Assembly: GCA_902604975.1 (NCBI GenBank)
Contig: CACLAY010000002.1
Location: 124,001-188,000, forward strand
Direction: 5' to 3'
Source: an uncultured Pelagibacteraceae bacterium
GTDB lineage: Bacteria; Pseudomonadota; Alphaproteobacteria; Pelagibacterales; Pelagibacteraceae
DNA length: 64,000 nucleotides
This document shows positions 54,419 to 63,333 of the stretch, piece by piece (position 1 is the first letter of the stretch; each line of letters opens with the position of its first letter). A model generated the notes under the pieces. That model ran no database searches. It was not told the DNA's origin and saw nothing but the letters and a program-made list of their open reading frames with translations. Both the position numbers and the translations under genes were made by a program.

Positions 54419-54712
54419 TTATTTAGAAGTAGAGATACCCATAATGTCTGACTCTTTCATTATGCTGTATTCTTTACCATCAATTTTAACTTCAGTTCCT
54501 GACCATTTTCCAAAAAGAACTTTATCACCAACCTTAACATCCATCGGTATAATTTTTCCATCCTCAGTTTTTGATCCTCCACCTACAGCAACTACTTTGC
54601 CTTCTTGTGGTTTCTCTTGTGCGGAATCAGGGATGATAATTCCACCAGCAGTTTTTTCACTACTATCTAAAACTTCGATTAATACTCTATCGTGTAACGG
54701 TTTAAACTTCAT
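54419..54712 (-). CDS. groES: Co-chaperonin GroES
   Basis: A 97-residue GroES. The start is [43 protein letters not shown], with the mobile loop at about 17-32, and the end is [16 protein letters not shown]. It caps the GroEL ring. An AAAGGAG ribosome site is 7 bases before the ATG. A heat-shock-type promoter lies upstream. Confidence 0.98.
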   Translation of the reverse strand: MKFKPLHDRVLIEVLDSSEKTAGGIIIPDSAQEKPQEGKVVAVGGGSKTEDGKIIPMDVKVGDKVLFGKWSGTEVKIDGKEYSIMKESDIMGISTSK

Positions 54713-54736
54713 ATTTACTCCTTTAAATTAAGGATC

Positions 54737-54765
54737 ATATAGATGTATGTGACTATTATTTCAAG
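54737..54765 (-). promoter_or_regulatory. RpoH-type heat-shock promoter of groESL
   Basis: On the minus strand CTTG(AAA) at 54765-54762 is followed after 18 bases by TCTATAT (54743-54737). This fits the alphaproteobacterial heat-shock consensus CTTG-N17/18-CYTATNT at all but the first -10 base. No CIRCE inverted repeat is present, so HrcA control is not suggested. Confidence 0.65.
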
Positions 54766-54832
54766 ATCTGCCCAGAAATATATAGATGAGAAAATTCAAG
54801 AATTTATTGGATTTTTAAGCTATATCTGAAAT

Positions 54833-55648
54833 ATGAGTAAAAATTTAGAGGAATTAGGCTTAAAATCGATAGTCAGCGAATATGACTTATTTTTTATAGA
54901 TATTTGGGGAGTAGTCCATAACGGAATAAAGCTATATGAGAATGCTATTAAAGTTTTAGAAGAATTATCTAATAATGAAAAAAAATTCATATTACTTACT
55001 AATGCCCCAAGACCCAACCAAACCGTAATTAATACTTTAAAAAAAATGGGGTTAAATAATTTTTATGATACAGTTTTTACATCTGGAGAAGCATCAAAAA
55101 GGTATCTTTTAGAAAATTTCAATGATAAAAAATTTTTTCACCTTGGACCGCCAAGAGATTTTGATTTATTTAAAACTTTTGAGAGCAATAAAGTGCTTAA
55201 TATTGAAGACTCGGATTATTTATTATGTTCAGGTCTTTTTGAAGAGTATGAAAATGACATAGAATATTACAAAACTCTTTTATTAAAACATATAAATAAA
55301 AAAATGATATGTACTAACCCTGATTTAATAGTTGATAGAGGGAACAATAGAGAATATTGCGCAGGCTCTATTGCAAAATCTTTTGAAGAAATTAATGGAG
55401 AAGTAATTTATTTTGGCAAACCGTATCCACCTGTTTATGAAATTGCGGCAGATGTTAATAATAAAAAAATATTATGTATTGGTGACAATTTAAATACCGA
55501 TATAAAAGGTGCCAACATTCAAAATTTTGATTCATTACTTATTACAGGAGGTATACATAGACAAGAAATTTCAAAATTATCAATTGATAATGTACTTAAA
55601 AATTATGATGCAAAAATTAATTATTTTCAGAAAGAATTAAAATGGTGA
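54833..55648 (+). CDS. HAD-superfamily class IIA hydrolase (TIGR01459-like)
   Basis: A 271-residue phosphatase-fold protein. Motif I is DLFFIDIWGVVHNG (Asp23), motif II is LLTNAPRPNQT, and a class IIA cap sits between motifs II and III. The end has YFGKPYPPVYEIA and CIGDNLNTDIKGAN (motif IV). The NagD/phosphoglycolate-like subgroup with WGVxHNG is frequent upstream of ribF in alphaproteobacteria. Motif I has W after DxI, whereas active phosphatases carry a second Asp there, so it may have altered catalysis. It overlaps ribF by 7 bases. Confidence 0.87.
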   Translation: MSKNLEELGLKSIVSEYDLFFIDIWGVVHNGIKLYENAIKVLEELSNNEKKFILLTNAPRPNQTVINTLKKMGLNNFYDTVFTSGEASKRYLLENFNDKKFFHLGPPRDFDLFKTFESNKVLNIEDSDYLLCSGLFEEYENDIEYYKTLLLKHINKKMICTNPDLIVDRGNNREYCAGSIAKSFEEINGEVIYFGKPYPPVYEIAADVNNKKILCIGDNLNTDIKGANIQNFDSLLITGGIHRQEISKLSIDNVLKNYDAKINYFQKELKW

Positions 55649-56571
55649 AAAGATTAAGGATTTTTAATAATTTTAATATTCCAAAAAAATATAAAAAATC
55701 AATTATCTTGATTGGTAATTTTGATGGGTTACATTCAGGACATCAAAAATTATTTGAATTAGCAAAAAAATATAAAACAAAATATGAATCTAAAGTAGGT
55801 GTAGTTACCTTTGATCCTATACCTAAAATGTTTTTTAACACAAAAATTAAAAATTATAGAATATCAAATTTTAGTCAAAAGGTAATTTATTTAAAAAAAT
55901 TTGGTGTTGATTTTGTAATAAATAAAAAATTTGACAGAAATTTTTCCAAAATTACTTACTATAAATTCATAAAAGATATTTTATCGAAAAAACTTATATC
56001 AAAATTTATATTTGTTAGTAATAACTTTAGGTTTGGCCATAAAAGAGAAGGAGACGTAGCAATACTTAAAAAATACGAGAAAGATTTTGGTTATAATTTA
56101 ATAAATCCAACACCTTTGATGAAAAATAAAAAAATAATTTCATCAACAATAATTAGAAAGTTACTTGAAGAGGGAAAGCTATCAAAAGCAAATACTTTTT
56201 TGAAAAGAAACTGGGAAATTGAGGGAAAAGTTCAAAGAGGCAGAATGATGGGTCAAAAAATTGGTTTCCCAACCTGTAATATCGATATTGGAAATTATGT
56301 TATAGCAAAGCCTGGAGTTTATGCTGTAAAAACAAGAATTAATAAAAGAAAAAAACTCTATAAAGGAATTGCTAATTTAGGTTATAGGCCCACATTTAAT
56401 CAAAAAAAAATACTTTTAGAGGTAAATATTTTTAATTTTTCAGGAAATCTTTATAATAAAAAATTATCTGTTGAATTTTTAAAATTTATAAGAGGAGAAA
56501 AAAAATTCAAAGGTATCAGTGAGTTAAAAAATCAAATAAAAAAAGATATTTTAAAAGCTAAAAAAACATAA
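55642..56571 (+). CDS. ribF: Bifunctional riboflavin kinase/FAD synthetase
   Basis: A 309-residue RibF. It phosphorylates riboflavin to FMN and adenylylates FMN to FAD. The N-terminal nucleotidyltransferase domain has IGNFDGLHSGHQKLFELA and NNFRFGHKREGD, and SSTIIRKLLEEG precedes the linker. The C-terminal kinase domain has GRMMGQKIGFPTCNIDI and KPGVYAV...ANLGYRPTF. It overlaps the HAD gene by 7 bases and shares one base with the ileS start, so the three form a tight operon. Confidence 0.95.
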   Translation: MVKRLRIFNNFNIPKKYKKSIILIGNFDGLHSGHQKLFELAKKYKTKYESKVGVVTFDPIPKMFFNTKIKNYRISNFSQKVIYLKKFGVDFVINKKFDRNFSKITYYKFIKDILSKKLISKFIFVSNNFRFGHKREGDVAILKKYEKDFGYNLINPTPLMKNKKIISSTIIRKLLEEGKLSKANTFLKRNWEIEGKVQRGRMMGQKIGFPTCNIDIGNYVIAKPGVYAVKTRINKRKKLYKGIANLGYRPTFNQKKILLEVNIFNFSGNLYNKKLSVEFLKFIRGEKKFKGISELKNQIKKDILKAKKT

Positions 56572-59312
56572 TGAGCAAAGAACATTTAAACTTGCCTAAA
56601 ACTGCTTTTTCTATGAAAGCAAATTTACCAAATAAAGAACCACAATATTTGAAATTTTGGGATAAGATTAATCTATATGAAAAATTAAGATCCCAAAGTA
56701 AAGGTAAAGAAAAATTTGTCTTACACGATGGGCCTCCATATGCAAATGGAAATATTCATATGGGTACTGCGTTAAATAAAATTCTAAAAGATATAATAAC
56801 TAAATTTCATCAAATGGATGGTAAAGACTCAGTTTATGTACCTGGATGGGATTGTCATGGATTACCAATTGAATGGAAAATTGAGGAACAATACAAAAAA
56901 AATAAAAAAAATAAAAATGATGTACCTATTATTGAGTTTAGAAAAGAATGTAGAGATTTTGCAAGTAAATGGATAAATATTCACAAAGATCAATTTAAAA
57001 GATTAGGAGTAATTGGGGATTGGGAAAACTATTACTCAACTATGAGTTTTGATGCAGAAGCTCAAATTGTAAGAGAACTTGGAAAATTTTTAAAAGAGGG
57101 CAGTTTGTACAAGGGTTACAAGCCTGTTTTATGGTCGACAGTTGAAAAAACCGCTTTAGCAGATGCAGAAGTTGAATATCAAGATCATGTGTCTGATACA
57201 ATCTATGTAGCCTTCCCAGTTAAAAAATCCAATATTAATGAATTAATTGGTTCGAGTGTTGTAATTTGGACTACAACTCCATGGACTATCCCAGCTAACA
57301 AAGCATTGGCCTATAACCAAAGTTTAGATTATGTTTTATGTGAAATAGATAACAACGATATTTTAGAAAATGAAAAAATAGTTATTGCAAAAGAACTTTT
57401 GAGTTCTGTTGCAAAAGATACTGATTATAAAATTAAGATATTAAAAGAATTTGAAGGAAAAGAATTTGATGGAACTATTTGTAGCCATCCATTTCATAAA
57501 ATTGGCTATGACTATGATGTTCCAATGCTCGAGGCAAGATTTGTAACAACTGAACAAGGAACAGGAATTGTTCATTGTGCACCAAGCCATGGACCTGATG
57601 ATTTTAATTTGTGTATCAACAATGGAATAAAAGCAATTGAAACAGTTGATGACGACGGAAGGTACACAAAACACATCCCCATATTTGAAGGAATTCATAT
57701 TTTTAAAGCAAACGATATTGTTATTGAAAAGCTTAAAGAGCTTAAAGCTCTTTTAAAGAATGGCAAACTAACACATTCTTACCCACATTCTTGGAGATCA
57801 AAGGCTCCCTTAGTTCATAGAGCAACACCTCAGTGGTTTATTTCAATGGAAAGTCATAAACTAAGAGACAAAGCACTTAAAGCAATAAATGACACCACTT
57901 TTTATCCTAGTAAAGGAAAAGAAAGAATCAAAGCAATGATCGAGACCAGACCAGATTGGTGTGTTTCTAGACAGAGGGTATGGGGAGTTCCACTTCCAAT
58001 ATTTATCTCAAAAAAAAACGGAGAAATTCTTATCGACGAAGAAGTGTTTGAGAATATTGCTAAAATTTATGAAAAAGAAGGCTCAGACTGCTGGTTTGAA
58101 GATAATTTTCAGAGACTGCTTGGAAATAAATATAAAGCAGAAGATTTTGATAAGACTAGTGATATTGTAGAAGTATGGTTTGATAGCGGATCAACACATT
58201 CTTTTGTTTTAGAAAAGAGAGAAGATTTAAAATGGCCTGCATCAATGTATTTAGAGGGTTCAGATCAACATAGAGGATGGTTTCACTCTTCACTGTTAGA
58301 GTCTTGTGGAACAAGAGGTAGAGCGCCGTTTGAAAGTATTTTATCCCATGGGTTTGTAGTCGATGGAAAAGGACTAAAAATGTCTAAATCAACTGGAAAT
58401 GTAATTGCTCCAGAAGATATTTTAAAAAAATATGGAGCTGATATACTTAGAATTTGGGTAGCCTCATCAAATTATGCTGAGGACTTAAGAATAGATTATT
58501 CAATTTTAGATCAACACTCAGAGTCTTACAGGAAAATTAGAAATACTTTCAGATATCTTTTAGGAAATATACAAGATGAATATTCAAAAGTTGACTTTGA
58601 AAAAATTGATCTAAATAATATTCCTGAATTAGAAAAGTATATGCTGCATAGATTGTATGTGATCGATAAAAGTTTTAATGAATACTTTAAGTCATATAAT
58701 TTTCATAATTTATATAAAGAGTTGTTAAATTTTTGTACGGTAGAACTCTCAGCATTTTATTTTGATATCAGAAAAGATCTTCTTTATTGTGATCCAAAAG
58801 ATTCCAAGAAGCGATCTGATTGTATTTTGATACTAAAAGTAATTTTAGAATGTTTATTAAAATGGTTTGCACCAATCTTATCATTTACCACTGAGGAAAT
58901 TTATCATTTGATTCATAAGGAAGATAATAATGGAAGTATTCATTTACAAAAATTTGTTAAAATTCCTTATGAATGGAAAAATGAAGAATTAAATAGTAAG
59001 TGGGATAAACTTAAATTAATCAGAGACGAAGCAAATATTAGTATTGAGAGTAAAAGGGCTGATAAAATTATTGGTTCAAGTTTAGAGGCAAATATTGAAA
59101 TTAAAATTAAAGATAAAGACACATATAGTTTGGCTGAGAAGCATGATTTCTCTGAAATTTGTATTACATCTTCTGCCTCAGTCTCAAATGATACTAATTT
59201 AGAAAAAGAAATTGAGATCACTAGTTCAAAAGCCGTTGGTAATAAGTGCCCAGTTTGTTGGAAAATTAGAGAAAATATTTGTGAAAGAGATGGTAACTGT
59301 CATCTTTCATGA
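56571..59312 (+). CDS. ileS: Isoleucyl-tRNA synthetase
   Basis: A 913-residue class I synthetase. HIGH-type PPYANGNIHMGTALNK is near residue 53, the CP1 editing domain has TTTPWTIPANKAL, and KMSKS-type LKMSKSTGNVIAPE follows. The C-terminal zinc-finger-like end has KCPVCWKI and a second Cys pair (CERDGNC). It charges tRNA-Ile and edits valine. Length matches bacterial IleRS. The lspA gene overlaps by 4 bases. Confidence 0.98.
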   Translation: MSKEHLNLPKTAFSMKANLPNKEPQYLKFWDKINLYEKLRSQSKGKEKFVLHDGPPYANGNIHMGTALNKILKDIITKFHQMDGKDSVYVPGWDCHGLPIEWKIEEQYKKNKKNKNDVPIIEFRKECRDFASKWINIHKDQFKRLGVIGDWENYYSTMSFDAEAQIVRELGKFLKEGSLYKGYKPVLWSTVEKTALADAEVEYQDHVSDTIYVAFPVKKSNINELIGSSVVIWTTTPWTIPANKALAYNQSLDYVLCEIDNNDILENEKIVIAKELLSSVAKDTDYKIKILKEFEGKEFDGTICSHPFHKIGYDYDVPMLEARFVTTEQGTGIVHCAPSHGPDDFNLCINNGIKAIETVDDDGRYTKHIPIFEGIHIFKANDIVIEKLKELKALLKNGKLTHSYPHSWRSKAPLVHRATPQWFISMESHKLRDKALKAINDTTFYPSKGKERIKAMIETRPDWCVSRQRVWGVPLPIFISKKNGEILIDEEVFENIAKIYEKEGSDCWFEDNFQRLLGNKYKAEDFDKTSDIVEVWFDSGSTHSFVLEKREDLKWPASMYLEGSDQHRGWFHSSLLESCGTRGRAPFESILSHGFVVDGKGLKMSKSTGNVIAPEDILKKYGADILRIWVASSNYAEDLRIDYSILDQHSESYRKIRNTFRYLLGNIQDEYSKVDFEKIDLNNIPELEKYMLHRLYVIDKSFNEYFKSYNFHNLYKELLNFCTVELSAFYFDIRKDLLYCDPKDSKKRSDCILILKVILECLLKWFAPILSFTTEEIYHLIHKEDNNGSIHLQKFVKIPYEWKNEELNSKWDKLKLIRDEANISIESKRADKIIGSSLEANIEIKIKDKDTYSLAEKHDFSEICITSSASVSNDTNLEKEIEITSSKAVGNKCPVCWKIRENICERDGNCHLS

Positions 59313-59800
59313 AAAGTGAAAATATAAAAAAGATAGTAATAAGTATATTAATTTTATTATCCATTTTCTTTTTAGATAGAATATCAAAAATACTTATTCT
59401 AAATATACTAGAGGAAACTGGACGAGTAGATATTTATATAAACTCATTTTTAAATTTTTATTTGGTTTGGAATAAAGGAATAGGTTTTGGCTTATTATCC
59501 TCCGACAAGGATCTTTTTTACAATGTAGTTACTACTTTAATTATTCTAATTAATTTTGTTATAATTTATCTATTATTTAAGGAAAAAGGACTTAAGTATT
59601 ATTTTTTAATTATTATTTTAGGAGGCTCATTATGTAATCTATTTGATAGAATATATTACAGAGCTGTTCCAGACTTTTTTGATCTAAATTATAATGGATA
59701 TCATTGGTTTATTTTCAATGTAGCTGATATATTTATAACAATTGGAATTATTTTCCTTATTCTAGCTGAATTAATAAGTTATAAAAAAGTAAATGAATAA
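59309..59800 (+). CDS. lspA: Lipoprotein signal peptidase (signal peptidase II)
   Basis: A 163-residue membrane aspartyl protease with four hydrophobic helices. It cleaves prolipoproteins before the lipidated cysteine. The catalytic aspartates are in GGSLCNLFDRIYYRAVPDFFDL and FNVADIFITIGI, and NKGIGFGLLSS is the third conserved block. It has the order ileS-lspA seen in most proteobacteria. It overlaps both ileS (4 bases) and the next lipoprotein gene (8 bases). Confidence 0.96.
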   Translation: MKSENIKKIVISILILLSIFFLDRISKILILNILEETGRVDIYINSFLNFYLVWNKGIGFGLLSSDKDLFYNVVTTLIILINFVIIYLLFKEKGLKYYFLIIILGGSLCNLFDRIYYRAVPDFFDLNYNGYHWFIFNVADIFITIGIIFLILAELISYKKVNE

Positions 59801-60116
59801 AATCTTAAAAATTTCCAAGTTATTATTCTTCTTAACTTTTTTAAATTCTTGTGGTGTGGGAGAAGCTTTGCAGGGTAAAAAAAGATCAGATCAAGGTGAT
59901 GAATTTTTAATTGATAAAAAAAATCCATTAGTTTTGCCTCCAGATTTTGATAAATTACCAAAACCAGGTGAAGCAAGTATAAAATCTACTAAAGATATTA
60001 AAAGTGATCAATCAAACATAGAAAATTTACTTAAGAAAAGTAAAATTGAAGATGATACTTCATCTTCAGAACAATCTACATCTATTGAAAGTTCAATATT
60101 GAAAAAAATTAAGTAA
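59793..60116 (+). CDS. bamF: BamF-like lipoprotein (DUF3035)
   Basis: A 107-residue lipoprotein: lipobox LNSC with Cys20, then GVGEALQGKKRSDQGDEFLIDKKNPLVLPPDFDKLPKPGE. The DEF-x-x-x-x-K/R-x-P-L-x-LPPDF-x-LP-x-PG motif is the DUF3035 signature. In Caulobacter, BamF is a DUF3035 lipoprotein in the BAM outer-membrane assembly complex. The C-terminal 50 residues are Ser/Lys/Glu-rich and probably disordered. The position directly after lspA matches other alphaproteobacteria. Confidence 0.8.
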   Translation: MNKILKISKLLFFLTFLNSCGVGEALQGKKRSDQGDEFLIDKKNPLVLPPDFDKLPKPGEASIKSTKDIKSDQSNIENLLKKSKIEDDTSSSEQSTSIESSILKKIK

Positions 60117-60120
60117 ATAA

Positions 60121-61290
60121 ATGTTTTCAAAAAACATAATTTTTAAAAATTTTCAAAATAAAAAAAATATAAAAGTTAAAAATAAAATAAATAATATTCT
60201 AAAAAAAGAGTTAATTAAAAGTGAACTGCTATTAAATTCATTTAAAAAAAATTATAATTATAGCTATAAAAAAGAAATTTTAAAAAAATATAAAAATTTT
60301 GATACCATAAATCTAATTGGTATGGGTGGTTCAATTTTAGGCACAGAGGCAATATATGATTTCTTAAATTTAAAGATTAAAAAAAAAATAAATTTTTACA
60401 ATAACCTTGATAGTAAAATTAATTTTAAAAATAAGAAAAAAACTTTAAATTTAATAGTATCAAAATCTGGTAACACACTTGAAACCATATCAAATTTCAA
60501 CGTAATTCTTAATTCACAAAAAAAAAATAAAAATATAGTAATTACAGAGAAAAAATTTAGTTTTCTTACTAAACTGGGTAATAAATTAAAGGCAGATATT
60601 ATTGAGCATAAAAATTATATAGGAGGAAGATATTCAGTTTTATCCGAAGTTGGCATGTTGCCTGTAGAATTGTTAGGACTAAATGAGAGAAAATTTAAAA
60701 GGCTTAATTATTTAATTAAAAATAAATATTTTTTAAATCAATTGATTTATAACGTTAATTTTATTTTTAACTGTATTTCAAAAGGGAAAAAAAATTCAGT
60801 AATTCTTAACTATGATGAAAGTTCTAATAATTTATTCAAATGGTACCAACAACTTACTGCGGAAAGTTTAGGAAAAGATAATAAAGGTATTTTTCCTATT
60901 ATTTCATCTATGCCCAAGGATAATCATAGCTTGCTTCAGCTTTATTTAGATGGACCAAAAAATAATTTTTTTACATTTTTTGGAATTATTAATGAAAAAA
61001 CAAATAAATTATCAAATAAAAATTTATTTGATAAATTATCAATTTTAAAAAATAAAAATTTAAATCAAATTATCAAAGCACAAAGAGATGCTACTAAAAC
61101 AGTTTTTAAAAGAAAAAAAATACCTTTTAGAAGTTTTGAAATATTGGATAGAAATGAAGATACTCTTGGAGAATTGTTTACTTTTTTTGTTCTAGAGACA
61201 ATTTTGTTGGGGAGACTGATGAAAGTTAATCCTTTTGATCAACCTTCAGTTGAGTTAATTAAAACTGAAACGTCAAAATTACTTATTTAA
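60121..61290 (+). CDS. pgi: Glucose-6-phosphate isomerase (short form)
   Basis: A 389-residue PGI fold enzyme that interconverts glucose-6-P and fructose-6-P. The SIS-type motifs are present: NLIGMGGSILGTEAIYDFL, IVSKSGNTLETISNF, GGRYSVLSEVGMLPVELLG (with the catalytic Glu) and KDNHSLLQLYLDGP. The ending AQRDATKTVF contains the second substrate-binding region. It lacks about 150 residues of the E. coli enzyme, including the N-terminal and hook regions, but the core is intact. The 3' end overlaps the convergent rsmD by 4 bases. Confidence 0.9.
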   Translation: MFSKNIIFKNFQNKKNIKVKNKINNILKKELIKSELLLNSFKKNYNYSYKKEILKKYKNFDTINLIGMGGSILGTEAIYDFLNLKIKKKINFYNNLDSKINFKNKKKTLNLIVSKSGNTLETISNFNVILNSQKKNKNIVITEKKFSFLTKLGNKLKADIIEHKNYIGGRYSVLSEVGMLPVELLGLNERKFKRLNYLIKNKYFLNQLIYNVNFIFNCISKGKKNSVILNYDESSNNLFKWYQQLTAESLGKDNKGIFPIISSMPKDNHSLLQLYLDGPKNNFFTFFGIINEKTNKLSNKNLFDKLSILKNKNLNQIIKAQRDATKTVFKRKKIPFRSFEILDRNEDTLGELFTFFVLETILLGRLMKVNPFDQPSVELIKTETSKLLI

Positions 61291-61850
61291 ATTAATTTAC
61301 TGAATAAAATTTTAGATAAACCATAATTCTTTTCATCTAAAACATTTAAAAACGTGGGAATGTTATCCACCGATTTTTTATTTCGATGTATAATTATTAT
61401 TGTATTGATATCTGCAATCTTTAATCTTTTTATTTGATCTATTAAAATATTTATTTCTTTGTCTTTAAAAGGTGGATCTAGAAAAATTACATCAAAAATT
61501 TCATTGTTTAAATTTGATTCTTTTAAATTATATGCATTACTCTCATATAATTTAGTTTTGCTCTCTAATTTTAAGTTAAATATATTATTTTTTAAAACTT
61601 TTATCGAATTAGAATAATTCTCAAAGAAAATTACTTCTTTAGCTCCTCTAGACAAACACTCAATTCCAAATGAACCAGTGCCAGAAAATAAATCCAACAC
61701 TTTAGAGTTATTTATATTTTTAGACACTTTACTTGAATGATCTAAAATATTGAAAATCGACTCTCTCACCATATCTCTCAATGGTCTGGTAGACTTATCC
61801 AAAGGAATTAATAATTTTTTTCCTTTAAGACTTCCTCCTATAACTCTCAT
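61287..61850 (-). CDS. rsmD: 16S rRNA (guanine966-N2)-methyltransferase RsmD
   Basis: A 187-residue SAM-dependent rRNA methyltransferase. RVIGGSLKGKKLLIP at the start, RPLRDMVRESIFNIL, SAM motif VLDLFSGTGSFGIECLSRGA and the catalytic DPPF tetrad (125-128) are all present. It methylates G966 in the 30S subunit. Length is typical. The start overlaps the upstream purD stop by 4 bases. Confidence 0.95.
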   Translation of the reverse strand: MRVIGGSLKGKKLLIPLDKSTRPLRDMVRESIFNILDHSSKVSKNINNSKVLDLFSGTGSFGIECLSRGAKEVIFFENYSNSIKVLKNNIFNLKLESKTKLYESNAYNLKESNLNNEIFDVIFLDPPFKDKEINILIDQIKRLKIADINTIIIIHRNKKSVDNIPTFLNVLDEKNYGLSKILFSKLI

Positions 61851-63112
61851 ATATCTATAATTTTATATCCAATATCTCTACGATAAAAACCGTTGTCCCA
61901 ATTTAGATTTTCAATTTCTTTGATTACTATGTCCCTTGAGGACTTAAAATTATCAGAGATACTAACAAAATTCAGCACTCTTCCTCCATTAGCGTGAACT
62001 TTGTTATCCTTTTTTTTTGTGCCTGCATGGTAAATAAAAAATGAATCGTTGTTCTTTATATTTTCAATGTTAGGTATTTCGACATTTTTTTTATAAATAT
62101 CTGGATATCCATTAGAGCAAAGGACTACACAAATACTTTTTTTTTCCTCCCAAAGAATATCTTGGTTCTCTAAAGTTTCATCACAACAAGATAAAATTAG
62201 ATCTAATAAATCAGTAGCTAAAAGTGGCAAAATTGTTTGACATTCTGGATCTCCCATTCTCACGTTATATTCAATAAGATAAGGATTATTGTCTTTAATC
62301 ATTAGACCAACATATAAAAATCCTTTGTAATTTTCTTCCATGTCTTTAATAGCCTGAAAAGTAGGATTAACAACTTCTGTAATTATTTTTTTGTCTAGTT
62401 CTGTATTTATAAGTCCAGAAGGTGAATATGCACCCATCCCTCCTGTATTTTTTCCTCTATCCCCCTCACCAACTCTCTTATGATCTTGAGCAGTATTAAA
62501 TCTTTTATATGTTTTTCCATCTGAAAGCACGAAATAACTCATTTCATCTCCTTGCAAAAATTCTTCAATAAGAACTTGTTCAGCTAAACCAAATTTTCCA
62601 TTAAATATTTCTTGCACAGCTTTATTTGAACTTTCCAAATCCTCACAAATATAAACACCTTTGCCTGCAGCTAATCCATCTGCTTTAACAACAATAGGCA
62701 TATTTGCATTTTTTAAATATGAATAAGCTTCTATAGCAGTTCTAAATACCCCAAATTGTGCAGTAGGAATATTGTACTTTTCACATATTTTCTTTGTAAA
62801 TATTTTTGATCCTTCTAATTGTGAAACTTTTTTGTTTGGACCAAAAACTTTAATATTTTCTTTTAAAAGAAAATCAACAACACCATCAACTAGAGGTTTT
62901 TCAGGTCCTACAATTACCAAATCAATTTTATTTTCTTTTAAAAATTGCAATAAACTTTCAAAGTTATAAAAATCCAGTTCTACATTCACTGCTATTGAGT
63001 CAGTGCCAGCATTACCTGGTATACAATATAATTTTTCAAGTTTAGGCGATTTTGAGATTTTGGTTGCTATTGCATGTTCTCTACCACCATTTCCAAGAAT
63101 TGCAATTTTCAT
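61847..63112 (-). CDS. purD: Phosphoribosylamine-glycine ligase
   Basis: About 421 residues of the ATP-grasp family. It makes glycinamide ribonucleotide, the second step of purine synthesis. The start KIAILGNGGREHAIATKI, VVGPEKPLVDG, VVKADGLAAGKGVYI, DHKRVGEGDRGKNTGGMGAYSPSG and NVRMGDPECQ match PurD. The ATG at 63112 is used; an in-frame TTG at 63121 would add only MEY and has no better ribosome site. It probably shares an mRNA with rsmD. Confidence 0.97.
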   Translation of the reverse strand: MKIAILGNGGREHAIATKISKSPKLEKLYCIPGNAGTDSIAVNVELDFYNFESLLQFLKENKIDLVIVGPEKPLVDGVVDFLLKENIKVFGPNKKVSQLEGSKIFTKKICEKYNIPTAQFGVFRTAIEAYSYLKNANMPIVVKADGLAAGKGVYICEDLESSNKAVQEIFNGKFGLAEQVLIEEFLQGDEMSYFVLSDGKTYKRFNTAQDHKRVGEGDRGKNTGGMGAYSPSGLINTELDKKIITEVVNPTFQAIKDMEENYKGFLYVGLMIKDNNPYLIEYNVRMGDPECQTILPLLATDLLDLILSCCDETLENQDILWEEKKSICVVLCSNGYPDIYKKNVEIPNIENIKNNDSFFIYHAGTKKKDNKVHANGGRVLNFVSISDNFKSSRDIVIKEIENLNWDNGFYRRDIGYKIIDI

Positions 63113-63138
63113 ATATTCCAATATATATCCTATAAATC

Positions 63139-63330
63139 ATGAACAAGTTAGCAAAATTAAAATATCTACCAAATAATTTTGATATTTTAGAAGAAGGTGA
63201 CCATGTTATTTGTGCAGTTTCAGGAAAGAAAATTTCACTACAGAATTTGAACTATTGGAATGTTGATGAGCAAGAGGCTTACTTTTCATATGTTGAAGCT
63301 TCAATAAAAAAAGAAAAAAATACTGAATAA
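63139..63330 (+). CDS. DUF2093 family small protein
   Basis: A 63-residue protein. Features: LAKLKYLPNNFDILEEGDHVICAVSGKKISLQNLNYWNVDEQEAYFSYVEA. This is the DUF2093 family, which is nearly restricted to alphaproteobacteria and has no known function. The CAVSGKKI and LNYWNVDEQEAY blocks are the conserved core. It is divergent from purD with a 26-base gap, so both promoters must overlap. Confidence 0.9.
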   Translation: MNKLAKLKYLPNNFDILEEGDHVICAVSGKKISLQNLNYWNVDEQEAYFSYVEASIKKEKNTE

Positions 63331-63333
63331 CTA

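Noticed and set aside
54713-54832. CIRCE element for HrcA upstream of groESL
   Set aside because: No TTAGCACTC-N9-GAGTGCTAA or close variant is present.
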